Below are positions 6,310-12,258 of a stretch of 42,019 nucleotides of DNA, piece after piece. The stretch is taken from IMG/VR virus record IMGVR_UViG_3300033388_002837, positions 1-42,019 of that record; one strand, given 5' to 3'. Position 1 is the stretch's first letter. Every line of letters begins with the position of its first letter. The stretch comes from a virus. A model generated the notes under the pieces. It was not told the DNA's origin, ran no database searches, and saw nothing but the letters and a program-made list of their open reading frames with translations. The translations under genes were made by a program, and so were the position numbers.

Positions 6310-6558
6310 ATGAAAAGAAATTTCATGAAAATAAAATTAACAGACGAACAAATCAAACAAATGGAACCTCTTTTTGATGAAGCTGAAAAATATCATCTGC
6401 CTGGGGTTAGGAATGGTGCAGTTATGGCACAGGCCAAGGTTGACCTCGCGACAAGGAAAGACGGCGTGCTTGTCGTTGGATTCGTAGGGCAGGAGCATGG
6501 GTTAATGATAGCGGAAATCCTCAATAATGCGTTCAACCCTGGGGACACGAAGTTATGA
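6310..6558 (+). CDS. Phage hypothetical protein (82 aa)
   Basis: Starts at ATG 6310 (or the internal ATG 6325; the SD AGGGAAAA favours the first only weakly). The fold looks like a helix (DEQIKQMEPLFDEAEKYH) followed by a beta strand (GVLVVGFVG) and another helix (GLMIAEILNNAFN). No family recognised. Its stop overlaps the start of the HNH-like gene (ATGA), so it is translated in the same block. Confidence 0.6.
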   Translation: MKRNFMKIKLTDEQIKQMEPLFDEAEKYHLPGVRNGAVMAQAKVDLATRKDGVLVVGFVGQEHGLMIAEILNNAFNPGDTKL

Positions 6559-6848
6559 ATCCACAGCCAAAACAAAAGCCCCTGCGCTCCAAGAAGGCAA
6601 GAGGATGGTTCCGGGGGCAACCGTGCCACATGTGCGGGTCTACTGAAACAACCGGACATCATGAGCCCTTGAATGGGCATGGAATGGGCAGCAAAGGGCC
6701 AGATGATCAACAAATACCTATGTGCTTTGGTTGTCACCGAATGAGACATGATGTTGGTAGAGACACCTTTTACAAGGCATATAGTATGGATTGGCGGGAG
6801 TCCGTTAAATACTACAAACAGCAGGTTAACGAATCAATAAAGGGGTAG
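6555..6848 (+). CDS. HNH / DUF968-like zinc nuclease (97 aa)
   Basis: A small Cys/His-rich protein: CHMC near residues 24-27, a GHHEP motif near 34-38, then CFGCHRMRH around 57-65. This His/Cys arrangement matches phage HNH-like and DUF968-type proteins, in which the HH pair lies in the active site and the CxxC pairs hold zinc. The short FYKAYSMDW helix and a basic tail complete it. Its neighbours suggest a role in recombination or DNA processing. Whether it is active cannot be told. Confidence 0.65.
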   Translation: MNPQPKQKPLRSKKARGWFRGQPCHMCGSTETTGHHEPLNGHGMGSKGPDDQQIPMCFGCHRMRHDVGRDTFYKAYSMDWRESVKYYKQQVNESIKG

Positions 6849-6858
6849 GGGGTTGGGA

Positions 6859-7239
6859 ATGGAAATACTTGAAGAAATGACCAAGGACGAATTGAAAAGA
6901 TACATCCGTGGGCACGTAGGGTTTTGCATGCATCCACCAAAAAAAAGCGATCTGTTATTTTGGCGATGGGAAAATGAATCGGCAAAGCTCGATCTCAGGT
7001 CAAAGAAGAATATAGAATATGGTAGCAGTCTTAACATGGGAGAACGTGACAGGCTTGCGCGGCTATTTAATGCCACTCAGGATATTAATGAGCGGGTATC
7101 CTATGCTAATAAAATGAAACCATATGAGCAACAACTCAAGCAATATCTTGATGAGTCAAGAAGCATTATGGCGGGTGAACGTAAGAATCAAAAGCTTTAC
7201 GACTCGATAAATATTGAGAGACAAAAAGAAAACAAATAG
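6859..7239 (+). CDS. Helical phage protein (126 aa)
   Basis: ATG 6859 is chosen (a TTG two codons earlier is possible), with GGGGTAGGGGG as SD. The protein is charged and largely helical. The N-terminal LEEMTKDELKRYIRGH resembles a SAP- or HeH-type short helical start. The middle NMGERDRLARLFNATQDINERVSYANKM and the C-terminal half read as coiled coil. No family recognised. It lies between the HNH-like and RyR-like genes. Confidence 0.6.
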   Translation: MEILEEMTKDELKRYIRGHVGFCMHPPKKSDLLFWRWENESAKLDLRSKKNIEYGSSLNMGERDRLARLFNATQDINERVSYANKMKPYEQQLKQYLDESRSIMAGERKNQKLYDSINIERQKENK

Positions 7240-7248
7240 CCTTCGGGC
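7239..7248 (+). promoter_or_regulatory. Short UUCG hairpin before SD
   Basis: GCC-TTCG-GGC directly after the preceding stop, then GAGGGGGATGG and the ATG at 7260. The stem is only 3 bp, but the UUCG loop is very stabilising. It fits the pattern of hairpin-plus-SD leaders in this phage. Confidence 0.3.
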
Positions 7249-7259
7249 GAGGGGGATGG

Positions 7260-7568
7260 ATGATTGATTTAAAAGCACTAAAAGACAATAAAGAGGCAAT
7301 CGCAGCTAAAGTTCATGACGCATGGTGGGACGAGAAGGAGAACCAGGGGTTTCATAGTCCAATAAACTGTTTTTCAATTGATGCGGAAGTTGCACATAAT
7401 ATAGTAGAAATATCGTCAGGCGAACATCAGTTCCCAAAGTTCCGCAAGTTTTGCGACAAGTGCCACACCGACATGTATCCGTATCCCGACCTTCCGGAGC
7501 ATGTCAAAGATTATGACCGGGTAACAGTGGACGCTGTTATTAAGGCGATTGAGGATTTGGATATTTAA
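7260..7568 (+). CDS. RyR-like domain protein (102 aa)
   Basis: The N-terminal AAKVHDAWWDEKENQGF and the C-terminal PYPDLPEHVKDYDRVTV (around residues 78-94) with DAVIKAI match the layout of RyR domains, whose usual core is His-x2-Trp...Gly and PY..LPE.EK.YDR. Some phage and bacterial small proteins carry one such domain and may bind nucleotide-like ligands. Two CxxC-like Cys (CDKC) lie between. This is the last gene of the first rightward operon, and a terminator follows. The assignment rests on pattern recall, not on a search. Confidence 0.6.
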   Translation: MIDLKALKDNKEAIAAKVHDAWWDEKENQGFHSPINCFSIDAEVAHNIVEISSGEHQFPKFRKFCDKCHTDMYPYPDLPEHVKDYDRVTVDAVIKAIEDLDI

Positions 7569-7575
7569 ATAGCAT

Positions 7576-7600
7576 AGCCCTTCGGGGCTTTGTCTTATTG
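7576..7600 (+). terminator. Intrinsic terminator of the recombination operon
   Basis: AGCCC (7576-7580), UUCG loop (7581-7584), GGGCT (7585-7589), then a T-rich tail TTGTCTTATTG. Short stem but a very stable loop. It sits right after the RyR-like gene and before a new promoter. Confidence 0.65.
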
Positions 7601-7613
7601 TTTGACTTAACAG

Positions 7614-7642
7614 TTGACAGTTGCGCGGATATCATCTACTAT
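7614..7642 (+). promoter_or_regulatory. Strong sigma70-type promoter of the rha operon
   Basis: TTGACA (7614-7619), 17-bp spacer, TACTAT (7637-7642). Transcription would start about 20-25 bases before the SD AAGGAGG of the Rha gene. A second TTGAC lies 12 bp upstream. Confidence 0.7.
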
Positions 7643-7671
7643 TAATTAAACATTAAGAAAAGGAGGTCACT

Positions 7672-8325
7672 TTGGTTGAGTTAGTTGTTGCAATGAATGG
7701 TGGGGCTTTCGCGCAAAGTCAAGAAGTTGGCCCTAACTTTGAGAAAGAACACAGAAACGTTCTTCAAAAAATAGACGGAATAGTTGTTGATCTAATTTCG
7801 GCTGCTGGAAAGTCAGCAGTCGAAAACTACTTTGTGGAGTCAGTATACGTTAACGAGAAAAATAGAACGTACAGAAATTACCTGATGACAAGAGACGGTT
7901 TTTCATTGCTGGCTATGTCATTCACCGGTAAAAAAGCCATGGAGTTTAAGGTTAAATACATTGCTGCATTTAATGCCATGGAAACTTGCATAAAGTCAAA
8001 AAATCAAGCAAGGGCGATAGGGAAAGAAATACGAAAGTCTTTAACCGATGGCGTAAAGGAATCAGGCGAAAATGAGCGAATGCACGGATATGGTTATTCA
8101 AACTACACCAAATTCGCATATAAAACCATCGGGATCAATTACAAAAAACCAAAAAAAGGAGAACCTGATGTTAGGGACTCCTTATCGACTAATGAACTTG
8201 ACAGGCTTAAAACTGTTGAGTCAATGATAAAATCATTGCTTGAAATCGGGAAAGAATACGACCAAATAAAGAAAACAATAACAGAAATATTTGGACCAAA
8301 CCAAAAGAAACTGGAGGGGGAATGA
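7672..8325 (+). CDS. rha: Rha-family phage regulatory protein (217 aa)
   Basis: Residues 15-105 match the Rha (pRha) domain: FEKEHRNVLQKI, then NYFVESVYVNEKNRTY, then YLMTRDGFSLLAMSFTGKKAM and FKVKYIAAFNAME. Rha proteins are phage regulators known to interfere with growth in some hosts, and they are often fused to other DNA-binding modules. The C-terminal half is helical and basic around KFAYKTIGINYKKPKKG. The start is a TTG at 7672, six bases after AGGAGG; the later ATG at 7693 has no SD. First gene after a consensus promoter. Confidence 0.85.
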   Translation: MVELVVAMNGGAFAQSQEVGPNFEKEHRNVLQKIDGIVVDLISAAGKSAVENYFVESVYVNEKNRTYRNYLMTRDGFSLLAMSFTGKKAMEFKVKYIAAFNAMETCIKSKNQARAIGKEIRKSLTDGVKESGENERMHGYGYSNYTKFAYKTIGINYKKPKKGEPDVRDSLSTNELDRLKTVESMIKSLLEIGKEYDQIKKTITEIFGPNQKKLEGE

Positions 8326-8555
8326 TGGAAAAGTTAACGAGCGCAATGAAAGAAATTCACGAAATGGAAACAGAGGCAACTCTAAGATCGAATGTAATCA
8401 TAGAGAGGCTTTACAATTTTGCCCAAAACGAAGGATTGACTATTCCGAAGGAGATATGCGGTGAGATTGAAAACTTGAACGAAATATATACAACACTTCT
8501 CGGGAAAAGAATAGCGGCCAATGACCTTCTTGAAATAATGAAAAGCGCAATTTAA
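8322..8555 (+). CDS. Small helical protein (77 aa)
   Basis: Starts at ATG 8322, overlapping the Rha stop (ATGA), with GGAGG upstream. The protein is an uninterrupted charged helix in its first half (SAMKEIHEMETEATLRSNVIIERLY) and helical again at the C-terminus (ANDLLEIMKSAI), so a coiled-coil dimer is likely. Translational coupling with Rha suggests that they act together (inference). No family recognised. Confidence 0.65.
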   Translation: MMEKLTSAMKEIHEMETEATLRSNVIIERLYNFAQNEGLTIPKEICGEIENLNEIYTTLLGKRIAANDLLEIMKSAI

Positions 8556-8585
8556 CCAAAACCAAATAACAAAGGGGATGATGTG

Positions 8586-8807
8586 ATGGGAGCAAGGAAA
8601 GTTGAGATTTTAAAGAACAAATATGTAACAGGCGGTCATCTGCCAGTTGGGAAAGAGGGTACTGGCGTTTTTGGAACGTTTATACAATACAGCATGGGCT
8701 ACGAAGAGTTCGAAACTGGGCCAGGAAACTTTGCGACCGCAATAGTTGAACTTGACGACGGGTCCGTACTTAATGAAATGGTTGAATTTATTAAGTTTGT
8801 GAAATAA
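8586..8807 (+). CDS. Small beta-rich phage protein (73 aa)
   Basis: ATG 8586 (a GTG one codon earlier is possible) follows AAAGGGGATGATG. The sequence looks like a small barrel: RKVEILKNKYVTGGHLPVG, a Gly-rich loop, FGTFIQYSMGYEEFET, then NFATAIVELDDGSVLNEMV. This resembles an SH3-like module, but no family can be named. The leader CCAAAACCAAATAACAAAGG recurs almost unchanged before the next gene. Confidence 0.6.
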   Translation: MGARKVEILKNKYVTGGHLPVGKEGTGVFGTFIQYSMGYEEFETGPGNFATAIVELDDGSVLNEMVEFIKFVK

Positions 8808-8836
8808 CCAAAACCAAACAAGAAAGGATAGGGGAT

Positions 8837-9109
8837 ATGAATAGAGAGCTTACAGAAAACGAAAGAAGTCATAAACACATGGAGTTGAATTGGGCAGTTA
8901 ATGATTTAAGATCAATCGTTGACCATGTTAATGAATTATTAAATGAAATAGTCGGCCCAAAGTCAGAGCCTATCTGCGCAAAAGATAATGGTGCAATAAT
9001 ATCAGAACCAACATTCGCGGAAGTGTTATCACAATCACCGGATAAAATCCGTAAACGCATAGCAGAAACCCATGAAATCATCGAGCAAATAAGAAACCAA
9101 TTATTCTAA
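8837..9109 (+). CDS. Helical phage protein (90 aa)
   Basis: ATG 8837 after AAAGGATAGGGG. Two helical segments (residues 13-42 with DLRSIVDHVNELLNEI, and 63-90 with PDKIRKRIAETHEIIEQI) flank a loop with PICAKDNGA. The likely structure is a coiled-coil hairpin. The leader is a near copy of that before the preceding gene (CCAAAACCAAAC). Function unknown. Confidence 0.6.
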   Translation: MNRELTENERSHKHMELNWAVNDLRSIVDHVNELLNEIVGPKSEPICAKDNGAIISEPTFAEVLSQSPDKIRKRIAETHEIIEQIRNQLF

Positions 9110-9116
9110 CCCCCAG

Positions 9117-9147
9117 ACCTCGGCAAGTCGCGAAACTGCCGGGAGGT
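9117..9147 (+). promoter_or_regulatory. SD-sequestering leader hairpin, copy 1
   Basis: ACCTC (9117-9121) pairs with GAGGT (9143-9147), GGC (9122-9124) with GCC (9138-9140), and AGT with ACT around a CGCGAA loop. The 3' arm is the SD (GGGAGGT) of the gene starting at 9151, so the fold would block ribosome binding. A near-identical copy lies at 9572-9602. Confidence 0.7.
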
Positions 9148-9150
9148 GAT

Positions 9151-9318
9151 GTGGAAGATTACGAAGCGAAATATTATGAACTAAAAAAGTTCCTGATTAA
9201 TTTAAGGCCCTATTGTGATACCTGCAAACATAGTGACAACGAAAGCGTGTGTGATGAGTGCAACAGAAAAGCCTTTAACTGGTCTTTTGATGAAAAAGTC
9301 TTAAATAAGGATGGGTGA
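9151..9318 (+). CDS. Small zinc-ribbon protein (55 aa)
   Basis: GTG 9151 lies four bases after the SD GGGAGGT, itself locked in a hairpin. The protein has CDTC (residues 22-25) and CDEC (34-37) around KHSDNESV, a compact four-Cys zinc knuckle. The N-terminus is helical (YEAKYYELKKFL). The TGA stop overlaps the next ATG by one base. Tiny four-Cys proteins are frequent in phage early operons, and their role is mostly unknown. The start by GTG and the SD hairpin suggest low or conditional expression. Confidence 0.6.
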   Translation: MEDYEAKYYELKKFLINLRPYCDTCKHSDNESVCDECNRKAFNWSFDEKVLNKDG

Positions 9319-9557
9319 TGAGCGAAAAATTACAGGCTGAAATTGATGCACTTTGCAGCGATGAAAGAAAGTGGGAGTGGGTTGCTAATAATCAGAATAC
9401 AGGAGTGGTTGTTATTCTGGATAATGATGACACATTCGCGGCAATCCCTGGGAAGGATGACGACGATGTTTATTTTAGGTTTGACAACTATATTGGTAAC
9501 GGGCCTGGGGTCCCAGGTCTTCTCGATTCCTTTAATATAAAAAGCCAATCATGTTAA
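9318..9557 (+). CDS. Conserved-looking phage protein (79 aa)
   Basis: ATG 9318 overlaps the stop of the zinc-ribbon gene (TGATG). The first half is a charged helix with KWEWVANNQ. Then come VVVILDNDDTFAAI, a DDDD-containing acidic loop, FDNYIGNGPGVPGLLDSF and a C-terminal Cys. The pattern of a helix, LDNDDT strand, F.NYIG loop and LL.S..I resembles a small phage protein type seen in many genomes, but I cannot name it. The acidic loops could bind metal. Confidence 0.65.
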   Translation: MSEKLQAEIDALCSDERKWEWVANNQNTGVVVILDNDDTFAAIPGKDDDDVYFRFDNYIGNGPGVPGLLDSFNIKSQSC

Positions 9558-9571
9558 TTCAATAACCATAG

Positions 9572-9602
9572 ACCTCGGCAAGTCCCAAAACTGCCGGGAG
9601 GT
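9572..9602 (+). promoter_or_regulatory. SD-sequestering leader hairpin, copy 2
   Basis: Same arms as copy 1: ACCTCGGCAAGT at the 5' side and ACTGCCGGGAGGT at the 3' side. Only the apical loop differs (CCCAAA in place of CGCGAA). The ATG of the next gene follows at 9606. Both arms are kept while the loop varies, which supports an RNA fold. Confidence 0.7.
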
Positions 9603-9605
9603 GGT

Positions 9606-9833
9606 ATGGATTTAATATATGCTCCTGCAAGGCATGTCGCTCATCATAATGGGTATCCGATAACGGGGGTTTTTATAGCAAAAAGGCTTGCTCTTTTTAT
9701 TATGTACAAAAATAGCCTTGGCAAATGGAGATTTCCGTTGGTTGTATTACCGCATGAAAGAGTAAACATCATGCACCACAACGCAGCCATGGTTTCTCTT
9801 TATAACGGAACTGTTTATTTAACCAAGAAGTAG
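9606..9833 (+). CDS. Phage hypothetical protein (75 aa)
   Basis: ATG 9606 follows GGGAGGTGGT, whose SD is the 3' arm of a hairpin. The product is basic and His-rich (RHVAHHNG, NIMHHNAA), with beta-like segments GVFIAKRLALFIMY and FPLVVLP. It is not clearly transmembrane. No family recognised. The histidines could bind metal, but their spacing matches no motif I know. Confidence 0.6.
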   Translation: MDLIYAPARHVAHHNGYPITGVFIAKRLALFIMYKNSLGKWRFPLVVLPHERVNIMHHNAAMVSLYNGTVYLTKK

Positions 9834-9842
9834 GGAGGTGAT

Positions 9843-10274
9843 ATGGATAATTTAAAAATAAAAGAATGCCCATTTTGCGGGAACGATGATTGCAGAGTTG
9901 AAAAGCATATTGGTGGAAGATATTTTGCTCAGTGTCGGAACCCGCGATGTGCAGGAAACAGTGGTTTCAGTGATTCGGAAAGTGGTGCCATAGAAACATG
10001 GAACACAAGGGCCGACTGCCTGGAGAAACTCGGGATTGTGACGGTGGTGGATGAGATAGACACAACGGCAATGGATCGAGCAGGGTTATCTCTGGCATTA
10101 AAAGCATTGTTGCTTACGAGAGATTATGTGGGGGAAGATATGCTTCCCGCATTGCCAGGGTGGGAATGGTACGAGGCGTGTACGCTGTTGTCAGGATTAG
10201 TTCCAGAAAGCCCATGGGTGGAACAGTTCAAGCTAAGAAAAGAAGCATATCTAAAGAGCGCGAAAGGAAAGTGA
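9843..10274 (+). CDS. Lar-like zinc-ribbon protein with C-terminal extension (143 aa)
   Basis: Residues 7-56 match the Lar/restriction-alleviation ribbon: CPFC at 9-12, Y-F-A-Q-C at 27-31, C36, then SGAIETWNTRA. Lar-type proteins modulate host type I restriction in some phages, and many relatives are uncharacterised. Residues 57-143 are an extra helical region whose two ends (EKLGIVTVVDE and AYLKSAKGK) recur in the next gene. The SD GGGAGGTGAT precedes ATG 9843. Confidence 0.7.
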   Translation: MDNLKIKECPFCGNDDCRVEKHIGGRYFAQCRNPRCAGNSGFSDSESGAIETWNTRADCLEKLGIVTVVDEIDTTAMDRAGLSLALKALLLTRDYVGEDMLPALPGWEWYEACTLLSGLVPESPWVEQFKLRKEAYLKSAKGK

Positions 10275-10275
10275 T

Positions 10276-10614
10276 GTGAAAAACAACACAATGCAATTTC
10301 TCGGAATGAAAAACAATGTTCATCTTTGTGATAGTTGTACGCATGATTTTCCAACATGCAAAATAAAATCAGATGACGTGATTTACGGAACTGGAAAAGG
10401 GAACGATAACATCGCGGCGTGTTCTCTGCATGTTCCCGTAGGGATGCACATGGATCTGGAGAAGCTCGGGGTTGTGGAGGTGGTGGATGAGGAAAAGGTG
10501 AGGTGGGCTGAAATCATAATGCACACATTTGAATATGGGAGGCCCCCAGGGTCTCTCGATGGGAATGTTTACGGGAAAGCCGATGCCTACCTAAAGAGCG
10601 CGAAAGGAAAGTGA
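10276..10614 (+). CDS. Cys-rich protein sharing its C-terminal module with the Lar-like neighbour (112 aa)
   Basis: GTG 10276 is the best start; AAGGAAAG lies upstream in the end of the previous gene. The N-terminal half contains CDSC, then C and a later C (residues 15-48), a probable zinc site unlike the Lar ribbon. The C-terminal half repeats the previous gene's ending: EKLGVVEVVDE near residue 65 and AYLKSAKGK at the end, with high identity at DNA level. This suggests module exchange between adjacent genes. Function unknown. Confidence 0.6.
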   Translation: MKNNTMQFLGMKNNVHLCDSCTHDFPTCKIKSDDVIYGTGKGNDNIAACSLHVPVGMHMDLEKLGVVEVVDEEKVRWAEIIMHTFEYGRPPGSLDGNVYGKADAYLKSAKGK

Positions 10615-10624
10615 TAAGGTAATC

Positions 10625-10756
10625 GTGATTTATCTTGATGACGCAGACGGGGAGCATAATAAAGCGTATAATCAGTGCGGAATGAAATGTTCTGAGATCG
10701 TCGCGCTTCTCGAATCTGTAAAAGCATCTTTTGTTAAAATGTTAAATGGAGAATAG
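10625..10756 (+). CDS. Very small protein (43 aa)
   Basis: GTG 10625 follows AAGGTAATC. The frame is open to a TAG just before the next gene. The peptide has an acidic N-terminus (IYLDDADGEHN), two Cys (CGMKC) and a C-terminal helix (CSEIVALLESVKASFVKML). It fills the only gap in this operon at good spacing. Support is SD and position only. Confidence 0.45.
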   Translation: MIYLDDADGEHNKAYNQCGMKCSEIVALLESVKASFVKMLNGE

Positions 10757-10757
10757 C

Positions 10758-10928
10758 ATGGACAAAACAACATTAGAACGAATAGTCAGACGGTCACTGC
10801 ACAGAGGGACAACACTCCCGGTGGAAATCCGGTTAAACGGAAGGGAAGTCGAAAAGGAAGTTTCGAAAATGATCGCGGAACTCGAAAAGGACGGGATTAT
10901 CAAAGCAACGTACAGTGGGGGGAAATGA
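10758..10928 (+). CDS. Small winged-helix-like protein (56 aa)
   Basis: ATG 10758 is preferred because GGAGAATAGC precedes it; an in-frame ATG at 10746 lies within the SD. The peptide reads ERIVRRSLHRG, then VEKEVSKMIAELEKDGIIKATYSGGK, a helix-helix-wing arrangement as in small transcription factors. The stop overlaps the start of the holin-like gene. DNA binding is plausible but not proven. Confidence 0.55.
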   Translation: MDKTTLERIVRRSLHRGTTLPVEIRLNGREVEKEVSKMIAELEKDGIIKATYSGGK

Positions 10929-11404
10929 TGAATATACTTGCAGGAATAACCAATTTTGTAGGCGGTGGGTTATTTAAAGAAATCAAAGAGGCAATAACTT
11001 CTTATTTCCCACCGGATATGACTCCGCAGCAGAAAGCAGAAATGGAGATCAAGGTTTCGCAAATGCTTGAGAACAAGTTGGAAAAAGCCAATAATCTTTT
11101 AAGCGATGCGTCAAAGCAACTTGACAGCCGGATTGCAGAGCAGGAGGGAACCGCAAAAGATCTCCAAGGCATTCCCCTTCTTGGCCCAATCGTTCTGTTC
11201 CTGCGCGGAGTTCAGCGCCCTGCATGGGGATTCGCTACGATGTGGATGGACTTCAAATGGTTTTTCGAAGCTGGGGTGTTTTCCGACAAACAAGAAACGG
11301 CGATGATCGTGATTAACATGCTTGTTTTGGGATTTCTCTTCGGTGAGCGCACAATCAAAAACCTGGAACCGCTGATTGTGAAGATTTTTGGTGGGTCAAA
11401 ATAA
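10925..11404 (+). CDS. 3TM holin-like protein (159 aa)
   Basis: The C-terminal half resembles the three-TM holin family first named for gene-transfer-agent release. It has a hydrophobic stretch from IPLLGPIVLFLRGVQRPAWG, an aromatic segment WMDFKWFF, and a last helix MIVINMLVLGFLFGERTIK with the conserved GERT-like end. The N-terminal 80 residues are amphipathic and charged (PQQKAEMEIKVSQMLENKL). Holins permeabilise the inner membrane to release or activate endolysin. The lysozyme is far away (35919), so lysis genes are split among operons. ATG 10925 overlaps the preceding stop. Confidence 0.65.
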   Translation: MMNILAGITNFVGGGLFKEIKEAITSYFPPDMTPQQKAEMEIKVSQMLENKLEKANNLLSDASKQLDSRIAEQEGTAKDLQGIPLLGPIVLFLRGVQRPAWGFATMWMDFKWFFEAGVFSDKQETAMIVINMLVLGFLFGERTIKNLEPLIVKIFGGSK

Positions 11405-11419
11405 CAACACGGAGGGGAT

Positions 11420-11593
11420 ATGGGTGAGGTAATTGCGACAATAGGTCCTGGTCCTGACACGGACCCAAACCACATACTTAAAGATGATGATATATTGTGG
11501 GTATGTAATTGTGGAGGTGATTTATTCTTTTTAACTCCAGACGGGGCAGTATGTCAACAGTGCGGAATAGTCCGCATTCAATGTTCAGAATAA
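11420..11593 (+). CDS. Small zinc-ribbon protein (57 aa)
   Basis: ATG 11420 follows GGAGGGGAT. A four-Cys ribbon is visible in the C-terminal half: VCNCGG (residues 29-33), then AVCQQCG (45-49). The N-terminus is acidic and Pro/Asp-rich. The leader ATAACAACACGGAGGGG is nearly repeated before the next gene. A nucleic-acid binding role is possible. No family assigned. Confidence 0.6.
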   Translation: MGEVIATIGPGPDTDPNHILKDDDILWVCNCGGDLFFLTPDGAVCQQCGIVRIQCSE

Positions 11594-11612
11594 ATAACAA
11601 CACGGGGGAGAT

Positions 11613-11801
11613 ATGAAGATCAAGCTGTGGAGGTGGCCGGAGGTGGACCCAAGAGATAAGTGCCAGGGATGCCATTACGAACATACCGATACTTATTGCA
11701 GGAACTATGAGTGTGGATATGGGATATTGAAGTTACAAAAGCCAAATGAGCCAGAACCTGAGTTTGTTGAGGTGGAGGTGGAAGAGTGTGGGGATTTATA
11801 G
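11613..11801 (+). CDS. Small Cys-rich protein (62 aa)
   Basis: ATG 11613 follows GGGGGAGAT. Cysteines lie in a DKCQGCHYEH...CRNYECGYG arrangement (residues 15-36), probably binding one zinc ion. The C-terminal tail is strongly acidic (EPEPEFVEVEVEECGDL). The gene's 3' end overlaps the next gene by 16 bases. Its leader is a near copy of that of the preceding zinc-ribbon gene. Function unknown. Confidence 0.6.
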   Translation: MKIKLWRWPEVDPRDKCQGCHYEHTDTYCRNYECGYGILKLQKPNEPEPEFVEVEVEECGDL

Positions 11802-11932
11802 TTGATGTAGCCACGATGGCATTATGTTTCTATGTGTTGGTAGATCTGTCTGTTTGCAAATCAAACCAGCGCGAGATATTGCACAATCAAAACAAAATCA
11901 AGAGAAGAATGGAGGAACTCATGAAACCATAA
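11786..11932 (+). CDS. Small membrane-anchored coiled-coil protein (48 aa)
   Basis: GTG 11786 with GGAGG upstream, nested in the end of the previous gene. The N-terminal 20 residues (WGFIVDVATMALCFYVLVDL) are a transmembrane segment. The rest (QREILHNQNKIKRRMEELMKP) is a basic helix facing the cytoplasm or periplasm. The layout recalls a minimal i-spanin or small holin partner, but 48 aa is short for a spanin. It is the last gene before the shared terminator. Confidence 0.5.
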   Translation: MWGFIVDVATMALCFYVLVDLSVCKSNQREILHNQNKIKRRMEELMKP

Positions 11933-11963
11933 GGCATAGAGAACGACTCGAAAACAACAAACT

Positions 11964-12005
11964 AAACCCGCCATTATCTTCGTCGATTCAGGCGGGTTTT
12001 TTATT
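11964..12005. terminator. Bidirectional intrinsic terminator between convergent operons
   Basis: AAACCCGCC (11964-11972) and GGCGGGTTT (11991-11999) form a 9-bp stem with an 18-base loop. TTTTTT follows on the plus strand, and a T-rich tail (TTTAGTTTGTTG) follows on the minus strand. It closes the rha operon and the virion operon. Confidence 0.8.
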
Positions 12006-12258
12006 TTGAGATGATTTTGGATTGGGATTGTTTGAGAGCGTCTATTTCGAGTTGGAGTTTTTCGGACTTTAGCGAAGATTCATGTTCCTCCGCTATCAGC
12101 TTTTTTCTCATCGCGTCTGTTTTCCGAATTATGAATATCGAAGCAACTGCCCCGATCAGACCGACCACAACCCCGACCACCTCCGGTATCAGATTTAACC
12201 ACTGGGCCACGCCGACCCAGAATGTTGAAGTTGCTATGGGGGCGCCTATACGATCCAT
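12001..12258 (-). CDS. Holin- or spanin-like membrane protein (85 aa)
   Basis: ATG 12258 starts 13 bases inside the end of the upstream membrane gene. A hydrophobic segment at residues 27-45 (VVGVVVGLIGAVASIFIIR) is followed by a long charged coiled coil (KLIAEEHESSLKSEKLQLEIDALKQSQSK). A single TM plus a charged C-terminal coil is typical of class II/III holins and of i-spanins. Its location at the end of the late operon, after the tailspike, suits a lysis role. SD support is weak (GGATCAAAT), so coupling is likely. Confidence 0.6.
   Translation of the reverse strand: MDRIGAPIATSTFWVGVAQWLNLIPEVVGVVVGLIGAVASIFIIRKTDAMRKKLIAEEHESSLKSEKLQLEIDALKQSQSKIISK

Noticed and set aside
7601-7642. Second promoter using the upstream TTGACT (about 7602-7607)
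   Set aside because: Spacing to a suitable -10 is poor. The TTGACA at 7614 with 17-bp spacing to TACTAT explains the region.
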